A stretch of 64,000 nt of DNA from Qipengyuania sediminis (GTDB lineage Bacteria; Pseudomonadota; Alphaproteobacteria; Sphingomonadales; Sphingomonadaceae): positions 806,001 through 870,000 of the forward strand of contig NZ_CP037948.1 of assembly GCF_004358425.1 (NCBI RefSeq), given 5' to 3'. This document shows positions 33,934 through 44,025 of the stretch, piece after piece. The notes beneath the pieces were generated by a model that saw only the letters and a list, made by a program, of their open reading frames with translations, had not been told where the DNA came from and searched no databases. Within the stretch, counting starts at the first letter, position 1, and each line of letters begins with the position of its first letter. The translations under genes were made by a program, and so were the position numbers.

Positions 33934-35247
33934 CTACGCGGCGGGTGCAATCACTGTGCCGGCAGCGCGCTGGGTGACATAGAGCGCCCAGAGGTCGGCG
34001 ATCTGCTTGCGCGGCCCGTCGACCTTGTCGAAGCTCGCCTTGGCGGGTTCGTACTTCCCCTGCCCCGCCTGCGCGATACCGAGCCGCGTCATCACCAGGG
34101 GCTGATTGGCCCCCGGCATGGTGGCGGCGCGGGCATATAGCGCTTCCGCTTCCGCATAGCGGCCATAGCTGAGCAGCGTATCTGCCGCGGCCATCACCGT
34201 CACCAGCTTCGCGTTCGGCGCCTGCGCATCGCGCTGGAAGGCCGCGAGCTCGGTCCGATCGGTCTTGAGGCGCGCATTGGCGAGCGCGCGCGCATCCTTG
34301 ATGAATTGCTGATTGCCATTGAGCTGCCGCGCCGCGACGCCTTCGTCGATCACGGCAAGAACCTCCGCCGGAAGCCGGCGCGCATCGGCGGTCTCGACAT
34401 ATTCGAGATATTGCTGGTCGGTCCGCATGGTCTTGGTCTGCCGGGCCAGTCGCAGGAGATCGAGCATCTCGGGCGGCTGGAAGCGGCCCGAATTGATCGC
34501 GATGGCGATGGCGTCGCCCCAGCTCGTCTGGTTCGGGAAGTCGCGCGCATAGGCGATGCTAAGCTCGCGCGCCTGCGGATAGAGCTTCGCGTTGTAGGCG
34601 ACCGCAAGCGCTCGCTTCAGCACGGCTTCGCTCACCGGCTTGCCGGCATTGCGCTGAGCGGCGATCATATCGCTCAGATACTGCAGCCCTTCCGCCTGGC
34701 GGTTCTGGGCGAAATAGCTTTCCGCCACGAAAAGCTGGGGATCGCCCTGCGTATGACCGAGCTCGATCGCCTTCTGCGCATAGGTGCGCGTCTTGTCGTA
34801 ATCCTTGCCCTGATAGGCGAGCTGCGCCGCCGCGAAGGTCAAGGCGCCGACGCGCGCCGGATCGGCCCGTCCGCTCGCCAACATGGTCTCAAGCCCCGCC
34901 AGCTGAAGCGCGGGATCCTTGGCGGTATTGCCCACCTGGACATGCGCCTGGCCAGCGACATGACGGTCATCGGGAGTCTTGGCCGCGGCGAGCAGGCCCG
35001 GCAGCGCCGCGCGCATCGCGGCGACATCCGGCGTCGCCGCCTTGCTGAGCGTTTCGAAACTGCGATAGGCGGCAATGAACTCCTTCGAATGATTGGCCTT
35101 GGCAGCGGGGGCAGGCTTTTCCTTCTTCTGCGCGGCGGCGGGGGCGTGGGCACCCGCAAGGCCCAGCGCGGCGACGGCAGCGAGCGCGAGGGGCGAGGCA
35201 AGATGCCGCGCGAGCGGCTTGGCGGTACGTCGAAGGCTGAAGGTCAT
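33934..35247 (-). CDS. Periplasmic TPR-like protein, 437 aa
   Basis: Signal peptide (about residues 1-40, ending AAAQ), a Lys/Pro/Ala linker, then helical repeats of about 34 residues (for example LTFAAAQLAYQGKDYDKTRTYAQKAIELG, split here in name only) consistent with tetratricopeptide repeats. Probably a protein-interaction scaffold in the periplasm. It ends at the terminator shared with can. Confidence 0.75.
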   Translation of the reverse strand: MTFSLRRTAKPLARHLASPLALAAVAALGLAGAHAPAAAQKKEKPAPAAKANHSKEFIAAYRSFETLSKAATPDVAAMRAALPGLLAAAKTPDDRHVAGQAHVQVGNTAKDPALQLAGLETMLASGRADPARVGALTFAAAQLAYQGKDYDKTRTYAQKAIELGHTQGDPQLFVAESYFAQNRQAEGLQYLSDMIAAQRNAGKPVSEAVLKRALAVAYNAKLYPQARELSIAYARDFPNQTSWGDAIAIAINSGRFQPPEMLDLLRLARQTKTMRTDQQYLEYVETADARRLPAEVLAVIDEGVAARQLNGNQQFIKDARALANARLKTDRTELAAFQRDAQAPNAKLVTVMAAADTLLSYGRYAEAEALYARAATMPGANQPLVMTRLGIAQAGQGKYEPAKASFDKVDGPRKQIADLWALYVTQRAAGTVIAPAA

Positions 35248-35501
35248 GATCTCTCTCCACGGGATCGGCCTGGTCGAGGCCGGTAAGCGCGCCGCGAATT
35301 GCCTCGCCAGGCGCTGTGATGCAACCGCTATGCCGCTTGCCGGGTGAACGCGTTTTGAATGCGCCGCGTTCCCTCCCGTTCAGGGGCGCTTGCGGATGTG
35401 CAAAAAGGGGCGCGGCGGCGGCGCTCCGGGTCGCCTTTTCGCCCCCCGATGCCTACATGAAAGGCGTCCTGGGCGCCCCCGCCCGCAGCAGCTGAAACAT
35501 C
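35248..35501. other. Intergenic region before gyrA
   Basis: 254 bp between the divergent TPR gene and gyrA. It is GC-rich with some poly-purine stretches (aaaaaggggcg near 35400). I see no confident promoter, RNA gene or repeat in it. Confidence 0.4.
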
Positions 35502-38294
35502 TTGGCCGATACAACCGATCTGATGGACGCCCCCCCCTTCGGCGGCGACGAATATACCCGCATCGACATCGTCGATGAGATGAAGACCAGCTACCTCGAT
35601 TACGCGATGAGCGTGATCGTCAGCCGGGCCCTGCCCGATGTGCGCGACGGTCTGAAGCCGGTGCACCGCCGCATTCTCTACGCCAGCCAGGAGGGCGGCT
35701 TCGTCGCCGGGCGGCCCTATCGCAAAAGCGCCAAGATCGTCGGCGACGTAATGGGCAATTACCACCCGCACGGCGACAGCGCGATCTATGACGCGCTGGC
35801 GCGGATGACGCAGGACTGGTCGCTGCGCGTGCCGCTTGTCGACGGTCAGGGCAATTTCGGCAGCATGGACCCCGATCCGCCCGCCTCGATGCGCTACACC
35901 GAAGCGCGGCTCGCGCGGGTCGCCAACAGCCTGCTCGACGATCTCGACAAGGATACGGTCGATTTCGTCGACAATTACGATGGCAGCCGGCGCGAGCCGA
36001 CCGTTCTGCCGGCGCGCTTCCCGAACCTGCTGGTTAACGGCGCGGGCGGCATCGCGGTCGGCATGGCGACCAATATCCCGCCGCACAATCTCGGCGAGGT
36101 GATAGACGGGTGCCTGGCTTTCATAGCCAACCCCGCGATCACGAGCGAGGAGCTGGCCGAGCTCATCCCCGGCCCGGACTTTCCGACCGCCCCGCTGATC
36201 CTCGGCAGTCACGGCGCGCGCAGCGCCTATCTGACCGGCCGCGGCAGCATCCTGATGCGCGCGCGCCATGTGGTCGAGACGAGCCGCGGCGACCGCGAGG
36301 CGATCGTGCTCACCAGCATTCCCTATCAAGTGGGCAAGAACGCGCTGGTCGAAAAGATCGCGGAGCTCGCCAAGGACAAGAAGATCGAGGGCATCGCCGA
36401 CATCCGCGACGAAAGCAGCCGCGAAGGCGTGCGGGTGGTGATCGACCTCAAGCGCGATGCCACCGCCGATGTGGTGCTCAACCAGCTGTGGCGGCACAGC
36501 CCGGCACAGGCGAGCTTCCCCGCCAATATGCTGGCGATCCGGGGCGGCCGGCCCGAGACGCTGTCCTTGCGCGACATCATCCAGGCTTTCATCACCTTCC
36601 GCGAGGAGGTCATCACCCGGCGCACCAAGTTCGAGCTCGCGCGCGCCCGGGACCGCGCGCATATCCTGCTCGGCCTGGTGGTCGCGGTCTCGAACCTCGA
36701 CGAAGTGGTGACGATGATCCGCAGCGCGCCCAATCCCGCCGAGGCGCGCGCGAGACTGCTGACGAAGGAATGGCCGATCGGCGAGATCGCGCAATATATC
36801 GCGCTCGTCGAAGCCATCGAGCCGAGCGCCGCCGAGCATGGGGGGACCTATCGCCTGAGCGAGCGGCAGGTAAAGGCGATCCTCGACCTTCGCCTCCACC
36901 GCCTGACCGCGCTGGGCCGCGACGAGATTGGCGGCGAGCTCGAGCAATTGGCAACCGCTATCGCCGGTTACCTCGAAATCCTCTCCGATCGTGTGAAGCT
37001 ATACGCAGTGATGCGCGGCGAGCTCGAAGAGATCAAAACGCTCTACGCCACGCCCCGCCTCAGCGAGATCGCTCCCGCTTGGGACGGGCTCGAGGACGAG
37101 GACCTGATCGAGCGCGACGAGATGGTCGTTACCGTCACCCACGACGGCTACATCAAGCGCACCCCTCTTTCGACCTTCCGGGCCCAAGCGCGCGGCGGCA
37201 AGGGCCGCAGCGGCATGGCGACCAAGGACGAGGACGCGGTGCGCGAGATGTTCGTCACCAGCACGCATAATCCCGTACTGTTCTTTTCGACCACCGGCAA
37301 GGTCTATCGCCTCAAGGTCTGGCGCCTGCCCGAAGGTGGTCCCGCCACTCGCGGGCGGCCGATCGTCAATCTCCTCCCCGCGCTCGACGAGGGCGAGGCG
37401 ATCCAGACCGTCCTCCCCCTGCCCGAGGATGAAGCCAGCTGGGGCGCGCTCAACATCGTCTTCGCCACCGCGCGCGGCGTGGTGCGGCGCAATTCGATGG
37501 CGAGCTTTGCCAACATCCCCCGGGCGGGCAAGATCGCGATGCGCTTCGACGAGGGTTCGAACGACCGGCTCATCGGCGTCGCTTTGCTGGAAGCCGGTGA
37601 CGACGTGCTGCTCGCGACCAAATGCGGCAAGGCGATCCGCTTCGCCGCCCATGATGTGCGCGAATTCCAGAGCCGCACCTCGACCGGCGTGCGCGGCATG
37701 ACCTTGAAGGGCGCGGACGAAGTGATCTCGCTCTCGATCCTCCACCGGGTCGGCACCAACAGCGAAGAGCGGGAGGCCTATCTTCGCTTCGCGCCGTGGA
37801 AGGCGGAGCGCGAGGGCGATCCCGATCTCGCGCCCGACCGGTTTGCCGAGCTGGCGGCGCGGGAGCAGTTCATCCTTACCGTCTGCGCCAACGGCTATGG
37901 CAAGCTGTCCTCCGCCTACGAATACCGCCGGACAAATCGCGGCGGCCAGGGCATCACCAACATCGACAATATCGAACGCAACGGGGCCGTGGTGGCGAGT
38001 TTCGCCGCCACCAAGGCGGACCAGTTGCTGCTGGTGACCGACCAGGCCAAGCTCATCCGCCTGCCTTTGGAGAGCTTGCGGGTGATCGGACGGGGCTCGG
38101 CCGGCGTGCGGCTCTTCAACGTGGCCGAGGGTGAACATGTCGTCAGCGCGGTCCGGCTGGATGAGGAGGAAGGGCCCGAGACTCCCGCCGAAGAGGCGAT
38201 CGCGGAGGAAATGCTGGCACGGGGGAGCGAGACGACCATGCCCACCACGGAACCCGACCGCGACGACCCTGCGCCGAGCGATGTCTCGCCTTGA
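35502..38294 (+). CDS. gyrA: DNA gyrase subunit A
   Basis: 930 residues. The catalytic Tyr is residue 132 in MRYTEARLA, the QRDR reads [15 protein letters not shown] with the quinolone-sensitive Ser and Asp retained, and the GyrA box QARGGKG begins at residue 562. These mark GyrA rather than ParC. It introduces negative supercoils with GyrB. TTG 35502 gives the longest form; ATG 35523 (MDAPPFGG) is a possible alternative. The C-terminus is acidic and rich in Pro and Thr. Confidence 0.93.
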   Translation: MADTTDLMDAPPFGGDEYTRIDIVDEMKTSYLDYAMSVIVSRALPDVRDGLKPVHRRILYASQEGGFVAGRPYRKSAKIVGDVMGNYHPHGDSAIYDALARMTQDWSLRVPLVDGQGNFGSMDPDPPASMRYTEARLARVANSLLDDLDKDTVDFVDNYDGSRREPTVLPARFPNLLVNGAGGIAVGMATNIPPHNLGEVIDGCLAFIANPAITSEELAELIPGPDFPTAPLILGSHGARSAYLTGRGSILMRARHVVETSRGDREAIVLTSIPYQVGKNALVEKIAELAKDKKIEGIADIRDESSREGVRVVIDLKRDATADVVLNQLWRHSPAQASFPANMLAIRGGRPETLSLRDIIQAFITFREEVITRRTKFELARARDRAHILLGLVVAVSNLDEVVTMIRSAPNPAEARARLLTKEWPIGEIAQYIALVEAIEPSAAEHGGTYRLSERQVKAILDLRLHRLTALGRDEIGGELEQLATAIAGYLEILSDRVKLYAVMRGELEEIKTLYATPRLSEIAPAWDGLEDEDLIERDEMVVTVTHDGYIKRTPLSTFRAQARGGKGRSGMATKDEDAVREMFVTSTHNPVLFFSTTGKVYRLKVWRLPEGGPATRGRPIVNLLPALDEGEAIQTVLPLPEDEASWGALNIVFATARGVVRRNSMASFANIPRAGKIAMRFDEGSNDRLIGVALLEAGDDVLLATKCGKAIRFAAHDVREFQSRTSTGVRGMTLKGADEVISLSILHRVGTNSEEREAYLRFAPWKAEREGDPDLAPDRFAELAAREQFILTVCANGYGKLSSAYEYRRTNRGGQGITNIDNIERNGAVVASFAATKADQLLLVTDQAKLIRLPLESLRVIGRGSAGVRLFNVAEGEHVVSAVRLDEEEGPETPAEEAIAEEMLARGSETTMPTTEPDRDDPAPSDVSP

Positions 38295-38469
38295 CTTGAC
38301 TTGTGAACCACATGGGTTAACACCCCAGCGCCTTCGACACTTTTTCGGCCGTCTTGAAAAGCAATCGCAAGCTCGTGAACAATGGCAGGTGTAACACGCG
38401 TGTAACCTTCGGGCGAGCTGGCTCGGGCGGGCTTGCGACCATCGCCGCTGACGCAACCGGCCCTTACGA

Positions 38470-39819
38470 GTGAGCTGCGACGTCCACATCATCGGCGGCG
38501 GGCTCGCCGGGAGCGAGGCGGCGTGGCAACTGGGCCGCCGCGGGCTGCGGGTGCGGCTGTCCGAGATGCGCGGCAGTGGGGATATGACGCCAGCGCATCA
38601 GGGCACGGGCCTCGCCGAGCTGGTGTGTTCCAACAGCTTCCGCTCCGACGATCACGAGAACAATGCGGTCGGGCTCCTCCATCACGAGATGCGCGCCCTG
38701 GATAGTCTCGTCATGCGCGCGGGCGAGGCGGCGCGGGTGCCGGCGGGGAGCGCGCTGGCGGTCGATCGCGAAATCTTTTCCGCTTTCGTGGAGAAAGAGC
38801 TTACCGCCCTCCCCTCGGTCGAGATCCTGCGCGAGCGGATCGACGCTTTGCCCGCCGCCGGGCTCACCATCGTCGCGACCGGGCCGCTCACTGCCGAGGC
38901 GCTCGCCGCCAGCATCGTCGAGAAGACCGGCGCGGACCGGCTCGCCTTCTTCGATGCGATCGCCCCCATCGTCCATCGCGACAGCATCGATATGCACATC
39001 TGCTGGATGGCCGCGCGCTGGGACAGGGGCGGCAAGGACTACATCAACTGCCCGATGACCCGCGAGCAGTACCTCGCCTTCCATCAGGGCTTGCTTGATG
39101 GCGATAAGACCGAATTCAAGCAGTGGGAGGCCGACACCCCTTATTTCGAAGGCTGCATGCCGATCGAGGTAATGGCGGCGCGCGGGGTGGATACGCTGCG
39201 CTACGGCCCGATGAAGCCTGTCGGGCTCGACAATCCGCACTGGGCGACCGCGGAGCATCCCGCCGGGCGCTGGCCCTATGCGGTCGTGCAGCTGCGGCAG
39301 GACAATGCACTGGGCACGCTGTGGAACATGGTCGGCTTTCAGACCAAGCTGAAGCACGCTGAACAAGTGCGCCTGTTCCGCACCATCCCGGGCCTGGAGA
39401 ACGCCGAGTTCGCCCGGCTCGGCGGTCTCCACCGCAACACCTTTCTCAATTCGCCGCTGGTGCTCGATCGCGCGCTGCGTCTCAAATCCGCGCCCCACAT
39501 CCGCTTTGCCGGGCAGGTTACGGGGTGCGAGGGCTATGTCGAAAGCGCGGCGGTCGGTCTTCTGGCGGGGCTGATGACGGTTGCCGACCTCGCGAGTCGG
39601 GCCTGGACCCCGCCGCCGCGCACCACCGCGCTCGGGGCGCTTCTGGCCCACATCACCGGTGACGCGGAGGCAGAAACCTTCCAGCCCATGAACGTCAATT
39701 TCGGCCTCTTCCCCCCGCTTCCGGAAGTCGCGAAGAAAGGGCGCAAGCTCGCCTATACCGAACGCGCAAAGGCTGATCTGGCGGCATGGCAGGCTGGGCC
39801 CGCGCGTATCGCGGCGTGA
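38470..39819 (+). CDS. trmFO: tRNA (uracil-54-C5)-methyltransferase, folate/FAD-dependent
   Basis: 449 residues from GTG 38470. The N-terminal FAD-binding fingerprint [15 protein letters not shown] is followed by the family segments [11 protein letters not shown] and [11 protein letters not shown], and NFGLFPPLP near the end. It forms ribothymidine 54 in tRNA from methylene-tetrahydrofolate. It follows gyrA by 175 bp. Confidence 0.95.
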   Translation: MSCDVHIIGGGLAGSEAAWQLGRRGLRVRLSEMRGSGDMTPAHQGTGLAELVCSNSFRSDDHENNAVGLLHHEMRALDSLVMRAGEAARVPAGSALAVDREIFSAFVEKELTALPSVEILRERIDALPAAGLTIVATGPLTAEALAASIVEKTGADRLAFFDAIAPIVHRDSIDMHICWMAARWDRGGKDYINCPMTREQYLAFHQGLLDGDKTEFKQWEADTPYFEGCMPIEVMAARGVDTLRYGPMKPVGLDNPHWATAEHPAGRWPYAVVQLRQDNALGTLWNMVGFQTKLKHAEQVRLFRTIPGLENAEFARLGGLHRNTFLNSPLVLDRALRLKSAPHIRFAGQVTGCEGYVESAAVGLLAGLMTVADLASRAWTPPPRTTALGALLAHITGDAEAETFQPMNVNFGLFPPLPEVAKKGRKLAYTERAKADLAAWQAGPARIAA

Positions 39820-39883
39820 CGGGCTGTCGATTGCAATCCCGCCCCGCCTTTAACCTTTTGGCGAGACGGACTATGCCGCTGTC

Positions 39884-41671
39884 ATGCGGCCGCACACCTC
39901 CCACGCGCTCGGGATCGAACGATCCATCGCCGGACGGAGCTGGCGGTGGCGGGGCGGCAACATGGCCCTGGGCGACCCGGCCGACAGCGGCGCGAGCCTC
40001 GATCACGATATCGTGACGCAACTGCTGCTGTCGCGCGGGGTGGCGCCCGGCGATATCGAGCGGCACCGCGCGCCTACTCTGCGCGCTTTCCTTCCCGATC
40101 CCTCCTGCTTCGCCGATATGGACATCGCCGCCGACCGCTTGGCGCAGGCCGTGATCGCGGGAGAGACGATCACGATTTACGGCGATTACGATGTCGATGG
40201 CGCCACCAGCGCCGCGCTGCTGGTTCGTGCGCTCAGAATGCTGGGGGCGGAGGCGGGCTTTTACATCCCCGACCGGTTGCTGGAAGGCTACGGCCCCTCG
40301 GGCGAGGCGCTGGTGGCGCTGGGGCGGAAGGGCAGCAGCCTGATCGTCACGGTCGATTGCGGCGCGATGGCGCACGAGGCGCTCCGTCAGGCGCACGAGG
40401 CGGGGATCGACGTCGTGGTGGTCGATCACCACAAATGCCATGCCGAACTCCCCCGCGCGGTGGCGCTGGTCAATCCGAACCGCCTGGATGAATGCGACGA
40501 AGCCGCCGCCCACGGCCACCTTGCCGCGGTGGGGGTCGCCTTCCTCCTGGCGATCGCCCTTGTTCGCACGCTGCGAGCGCAGGGCTTCTTCGCCAATCGT
40601 GCAGAGCCTGATCTCATCAGCCTGCTCGACCTGGTTGCGCTCGGCACCGTAGCCGATGTCGCGGCGCTGCATGGGCTCAATCGGGCTTTCGTCGCGCAAG
40701 GGCTGAAAGTCATGGCGCGGCGCGGCAACACAGGGATGGCGGCGCTGATCGATGCGAGCCGCCTGGCGCGCAGCCCGCAATGCAGCGATCTCGGCTTCGC
40801 GCTCGGCCCGCGCATCAACGCCGGTGGACGCGTCGGCGAAGCGACGCTCGGCGTGCGATTGCTGACGACCGAGGACCCGGACGAAGCCCGCGCCATCGCC
40901 GCGCAACTGTCTGCGCTCAACGATGAACGCCGCGCCGTGGAGGCAGCGGTGCAAGAAGCGGCCGAGGCGCAGCTTTCCGCGCAGCACAATCGCAGCGTAG
41001 TGCTGGTGTCGGGCGCCGGCTGGCATGCCGGGGTGATCGGCATCGTCGCGGGGCGGATCAAGGAGAAAACGGGCAAGCCAGCGCTGGTCGTCGCCCTGGA
41101 CGGCGCGCAGGGCAAGGGTTCGGGTCGCTCCATCGCCGGCGTCGATCTCGGCGCGGCCATTATCGCCGCGCGGCAGGAAGGGTTGCTGATGGCGGGCGGC
41201 GGTCACGCCATGGCCGCGGGGCTGACGGTGGCAGCCGGCGGAATCGAAGCGCTGCATGATTGGCTGGAGGACCGCCTCGCCGGCGATGTCGCGCGTGCAT
41301 CGGCAAGCCAGGAAACGCTGCTCGACCTCGGCCTGGCGCCCGGGGGGCTGACCGCGGAGCTGGTGGCGAGTTTGGACAGCGCCGGGCCCTATGGCGTCGG
41401 CTGGCCGGGCCCGCGAGTGGCCGTCGGGCCGGTGCGGCTGGTCGGTGTCGATATCGTCGGCACCGATCACTTGCGCGTGATCGCCGCTGGCGAGGATGGA
41501 AAGAGCTTCAAGGCGATCGCCTTCCGCGCGGCAGAGAGCCCGCTTGGCCAAACGCTGCTGCATGGCGCGCGCGGGCGGCGGCTGTGGCTTGCCGGGCGCG
41601 CGAAGATCGACGACTGGGGCAGCGTTCCGAAGGTCGAACTGCATCTCGAGGATGCAGCCTTCGCCGACTAG
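39884..41671 (+). CDS. recJ: Single-stranded-DNA exonuclease RecJ
   Basis: 595 residues with DHH and DHHA1 domains. Metal-binding motifs DYDVDGATSA, VDCGAMAHEA and VVDHHKCH are intact, and the DHHA1 motif GGGHAMAAG follows. It degrades single-stranded DNA 5' to 3' in recombination and mismatch repair. ATG 39884 is used because SIAGRSWRWRGG and later residues look conserved. Confidence 0.94.
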   Translation: MRPHTSHALGIERSIAGRSWRWRGGNMALGDPADSGASLDHDIVTQLLLSRGVAPGDIERHRAPTLRAFLPDPSCFADMDIAADRLAQAVIAGETITIYGDYDVDGATSAALLVRALRMLGAEAGFYIPDRLLEGYGPSGEALVALGRKGSSLIVTVDCGAMAHEALRQAHEAGIDVVVVDHHKCHAELPRAVALVNPNRLDECDEAAAHGHLAAVGVAFLLAIALVRTLRAQGFFANRAEPDLISLLDLVALGTVADVAALHGLNRAFVAQGLKVMARRGNTGMAALIDASRLARSPQCSDLGFALGPRINAGGRVGEATLGVRLLTTEDPDEARAIAAQLSALNDERRAVEAAVQEAAEAQLSAQHNRSVVLVSGAGWHAGVIGIVAGRIKEKTGKPALVVALDGAQGKGSGRSIAGVDLGAAIIAARQEGLLMAGGGHAMAAGLTVAAGGIEALHDWLEDRLAGDVARASASQETLLDLGLAPGGLTAELVASLDSAGPYGVGWPGPRVAVGPVRLVGVDIVGTDHLRVIAAGEDGKSFKAIAFRAAESPLGQTLLHGARGRRLWLAGRAKIDDWGSVPKVELHLEDAAFAD

Positions 41672-41755
41672 ACTGGAGCGAGGCTGCGGCCTCGCTTGAC
41701 GCGCTCCTTTCCCCCGCCTAGATCGCGCGCCTTGCCACCGGCCCGGTGACGGGAC

Positions 41756-41830
41756 GGCCCCTTCGTCTAGCGGTTAGGACGCGGCCCTTTCACGGCTGAA
41801 ACACGGGTTCGATTCCCGTAGGGGTCACCA
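41756..41830 (+). tRNA. tRNA-Glu(UUC)
   Basis: 75 nt with encoded CCA. Acceptor GGCCCCT pairs with AGGGGTC; anticodon loop CTTTCAC; T arm GGGTTCGATTCCC. The first of two nearly identical genes, 60 bp apart. Confidence 0.97.
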
Positions 41831-41890
41831 TCGCGAGGCCGGCGGACAAGCGCAAAACTGCTGCTGGTGACGTGCCATGCGCGGATCCGT

Positions 41891-41965
41891 GGCCCCTTCG
41901 TCTAGCGGTCAGGACGCGGCCCTCTCACGGCTGAAACACGGGTTCGATTCCCGTAGGGGTCACCA
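41891..41965 (+). tRNA. tRNA-Glu(CUC)
   Basis: 75 nt with CCA, differing from the first copy at two positions, one in the anticodon (CTCTCAC loop). The pair thus reads both GAA and GAG and shows recent duplication. Confidence 0.97.
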
Positions 41966-42034
41966 CCGGCAAGCCTGCTCATGTCAGCTTTCGCTGCTGG
42001 CGCGCGCGCATCCGCTGGGCTAGGAGCCTCGGTA

Positions 42035-43219
42035 ATGGTGCGCTGGGCTGGCTTTCCCTGGGTCGCGGCGATCTTCGCGGCGCTCGCGTCCATCATCCTC
42101 GTCTTCAGCGGTCTCGAACCGGCGCTCGCCGTCGCGGTCTTCGTCGTCTGGGCGGGGTCGCTGTGGTTGAGCGCGCAAAAGCCCCCTGCCGCCCGCCCCG
42201 CGTCCCCGGCGCCGGGTTTCGACGAGACGCAGATGCGTGACCTCTTCGAGCTCTCGCAAGCGCCGGTTATCGTCACCAAGCGCGATCGGGTGACTGTCGC
42301 GAACGCTGCCGCCCGCCGCCTGTTTGGCGCGCATATGGTGGGCCAGGACATCCGCGTCACGCTACGCCACCCGAGAGCGGTCGCTCTCATCGACAAAGCC
42401 GGAAGCAGCGGCGCCACCATCCCCGGCCTTGTCCGCCGCCGCGACGTCTGGCGCATTAACCGCAAGGTGCTACCCGGAGGCCTGGCGGTGTTCGAGTTCG
42501 TGAACCGCACCGCCGAGGCTGATATCAGCCGCGCACATACAGATTTCGTCGCCAATGCCAGCCACGAGCTGCGCACCCCGCTCGCTTCGATCATCGGCTA
42601 TGTCGAGACGCTGCAGGACGATGCCGGCGGCGTGGACGCGGAACTGCGCGAACGGTTCCTCTCGACCATTCAACGCGAAGCGCAGCGGTTGCAGGCACTG
42701 GTGGATGATCTGATGAGCCTGTCGCGGATCGAGGCCGAGAAGCATGACGTCCCCCGCGAGGTCATCGACTTCTCGAGCCTCGCCGAACGCGCGGCGCGCG
42801 ATGCCGCGGGGGCTGCCCATGCACACCGGCTGACGCTCGCGATCGATCGCGGGGTGCATGTCTGCGGCGATCGTCAGCAGCTCGAGCAGATGGTCCGCAA
42901 TCTCATCGACAATGCGTTCAAGTACGGGTCGGCGCATACGCCCGTCGAGGTGAGGGTTCACGTGGCCGACAAGATGAGGAGCGCGCTCATTGTCCGCGAT
43001 CGCGGCGAAGGAATAGCAGCCGAGCATCTGCCGCATCTCACCCGCCGCTTCTACCGCACCGATCCGGGGCGCAGCCGTGCCTCGGGCGGAACCGGTCTCG
43101 GCCTCGCGATCGTCAAGCATATCGTCGAACGCCACCGCGGGAAGCTCGATATCGCCAGCACCCAGGGCGACGGCACAATGGTGACCGTATTGCTGCCCGC
43201 CCCGAGCACGGACGGCTAG
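42035..43219 (+). CDS. phoR: Phosphate sensor histidine kinase PhoR
   Basis: 394 residues from ATG 42035, preceded by AGGAG 8 nt upstream. Two N-terminal membrane segments, a PAS domain (FELSQAPVIVTKRDRV), HisKA with the acceptor His in NASHELRTPLASI, and HATPase (NLIDNAFKYG, RDRGEGI, GTGLGLAI). It phosphorylates PhoB when phosphate is low. The frame opens at 41981, just after the tRNA. It heads the block that ends with phoB. Confidence 0.9.
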   Translation: MVRWAGFPWVAAIFAALASIILVFSGLEPALAVAVFVVWAGSLWLSAQKPPAARPASPAPGFDETQMRDLFELSQAPVIVTKRDRVTVANAAARRLFGAHMVGQDIRVTLRHPRAVALIDKAGSSGATIPGLVRRRDVWRINRKVLPGGLAVFEFVNRTAEADISRAHTDFVANASHELRTPLASIIGYVETLQDDAGGVDAELRERFLSTIQREAQRLQALVDDLMSLSRIEAEKHDVPREVIDFSSLAERAARDAAGAAHAHRLTLAIDRGVHVCGDRQQLEQMVRNLIDNAFKYGSAHTPVEVRVHVADKMRSALIVRDRGEGIAAEHLPHLTRRFYRTDPGRSRASGGTGLGLAIVKHIVERHRGKLDIASTQGDGTMVTVLLPAPSTDG

Positions 43220-43241
43220 CTCTTTACAATTGCGTGGCAAG

Positions 43242-43263
43242 TGTCACGGGATCGTCACGGAAA
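43242..43263 (+). promoter_or_regulatory. Candidate Pho box before the DUF2490 gene
   Basis: TGTCACGGGAT and CGTCACGGAAA are adjacent 11-mers (43242-43252, 43253-43263), the phased TGTCA-type repeat expected for PhoB. It lies 18 nt before GTG 43282. Confidence 0.55.
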
Positions 43264-43281
43264 CGTAGCAAGGGCGGGCGG

Positions 43282-43959
43282 GTGGGGCTCGGCAGATCGC
43301 TTATCTTCGGTGTGACCACCTTGCTGGCTGCGGCGCCGGCGTCGGCGGGTGACGATTTTCAGCAATGGCTGACAGTCTCCGCCCGCGGAGAAGTCGCCCC
43401 CAAGGTCGTTTTGCAGACCGAAGGCATTGCCCGCTTCAGCGAGGATCGGGGTGGGCTCTACCAGCTCCAGGGCATCGCGCATCTCGGTTACGAAATCCGC
43501 AAGGGCATCATCGTGTGGGCTGGATATGTCCAAAGCCACGAATACCGCGATGGCGATCTGACCGTCGAACGTCGCATCCGCGAGCAGATTACTTTCGACA
43601 ACATCGCGAAAATCGGCCGCGCCTCGTTGAGCGCCCGCGTGCGGCTCGAACAGCGCTGGCGCGATATCGCGCCGGGTACCGCTTGGCGGATCCGCCCCCA
43701 GCTCCGCCTCAGCATTCCTTTGGGAGACAAGACCGCGCCCAGCCTCCAGCTCTCGGAAGAGGGGTTCTTCAATCTCAACGAAGCGACGTTTCAGGCCTCA
43801 GAGGGCCTCGAACGCAGCCGCACGGCCGCCGTGATCAGCATCCCCCTTTCCCCCGCCGTCCGGGGTGACATCGGATATCTCAACCAGCACCGCTTCGTCC
43901 GCGACGGACCCGATAGCGATGAACATGCCCTAACCCTTGCTTTGGGCTTCGCCTTCTAG
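43282..43959 (+). CDS. DUF2490-like outer-membrane-type protein
   Basis: 225 residues from GTG 43282, giving a clean signal peptide (GRSLIFGVTTLLAAAPASA). Earlier in-frame GTG 43234 would put the start inside the Pho box. The mature part has alternating beta-strand patterns (GGLYQLQGIAHLGYEI, RLEQRWRDIAPGTAWRIRPQ) and ends in LGFAF, typical of an outer-membrane beta-barrel. DUF2490 proteins have unknown function. Location in the Pho block suggests a phosphate-starvation role. Confidence 0.72.
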   Translation: MGLGRSLIFGVTTLLAAAPASAGDDFQQWLTVSARGEVAPKVVLQTEGIARFSEDRGGLYQLQGIAHLGYEIRKGIIVWAGYVQSHEYRDGDLTVERRIREQITFDNIAKIGRASLSARVRLEQRWRDIAPGTAWRIRPQLRLSIPLGDKTAPSLQLSEEGFFNLNEATFQASEGLERSRTAAVISIPLSPAVRGDIGYLNQHRFVRDGPDSDEHALTLALGFAF

Positions 43960-43970
43960 CCCACGATACG

Positions 43971-44003
43971 AGTCACGAAACCGTCACCGCGCCGTCGCAT
44001 GGG
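43971..44003 (+). promoter_or_regulatory. Candidate Pho box before pstS
   Basis: Three phased 11-mers: AGTCACGAAAC, CGTCACCGCGC, CGTCGCATGGG. The inner cacgaaaccgt (43974-43984) recurs before phoB. Confidence 0.65.
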
Positions 44004-44025
44004 CGGCCATTCACACAGGAACCCG

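Noticed and set aside
35328..36947. Long minus-strand frames opposite gyrA (also 36999-38492)
   Set aside because: Antisense shadows; Arg/Asp/His-rich with no domain.
35502..38294. ParC (topoisomerase IV) as the identity of the gene
   Set aside because: A GyrA box (QARGGKG) is present, which ParC lacks.
39695..41644. 649-codon minus-strand frame opposite recJ
   Set aside because: Shadow of the DHH gene.
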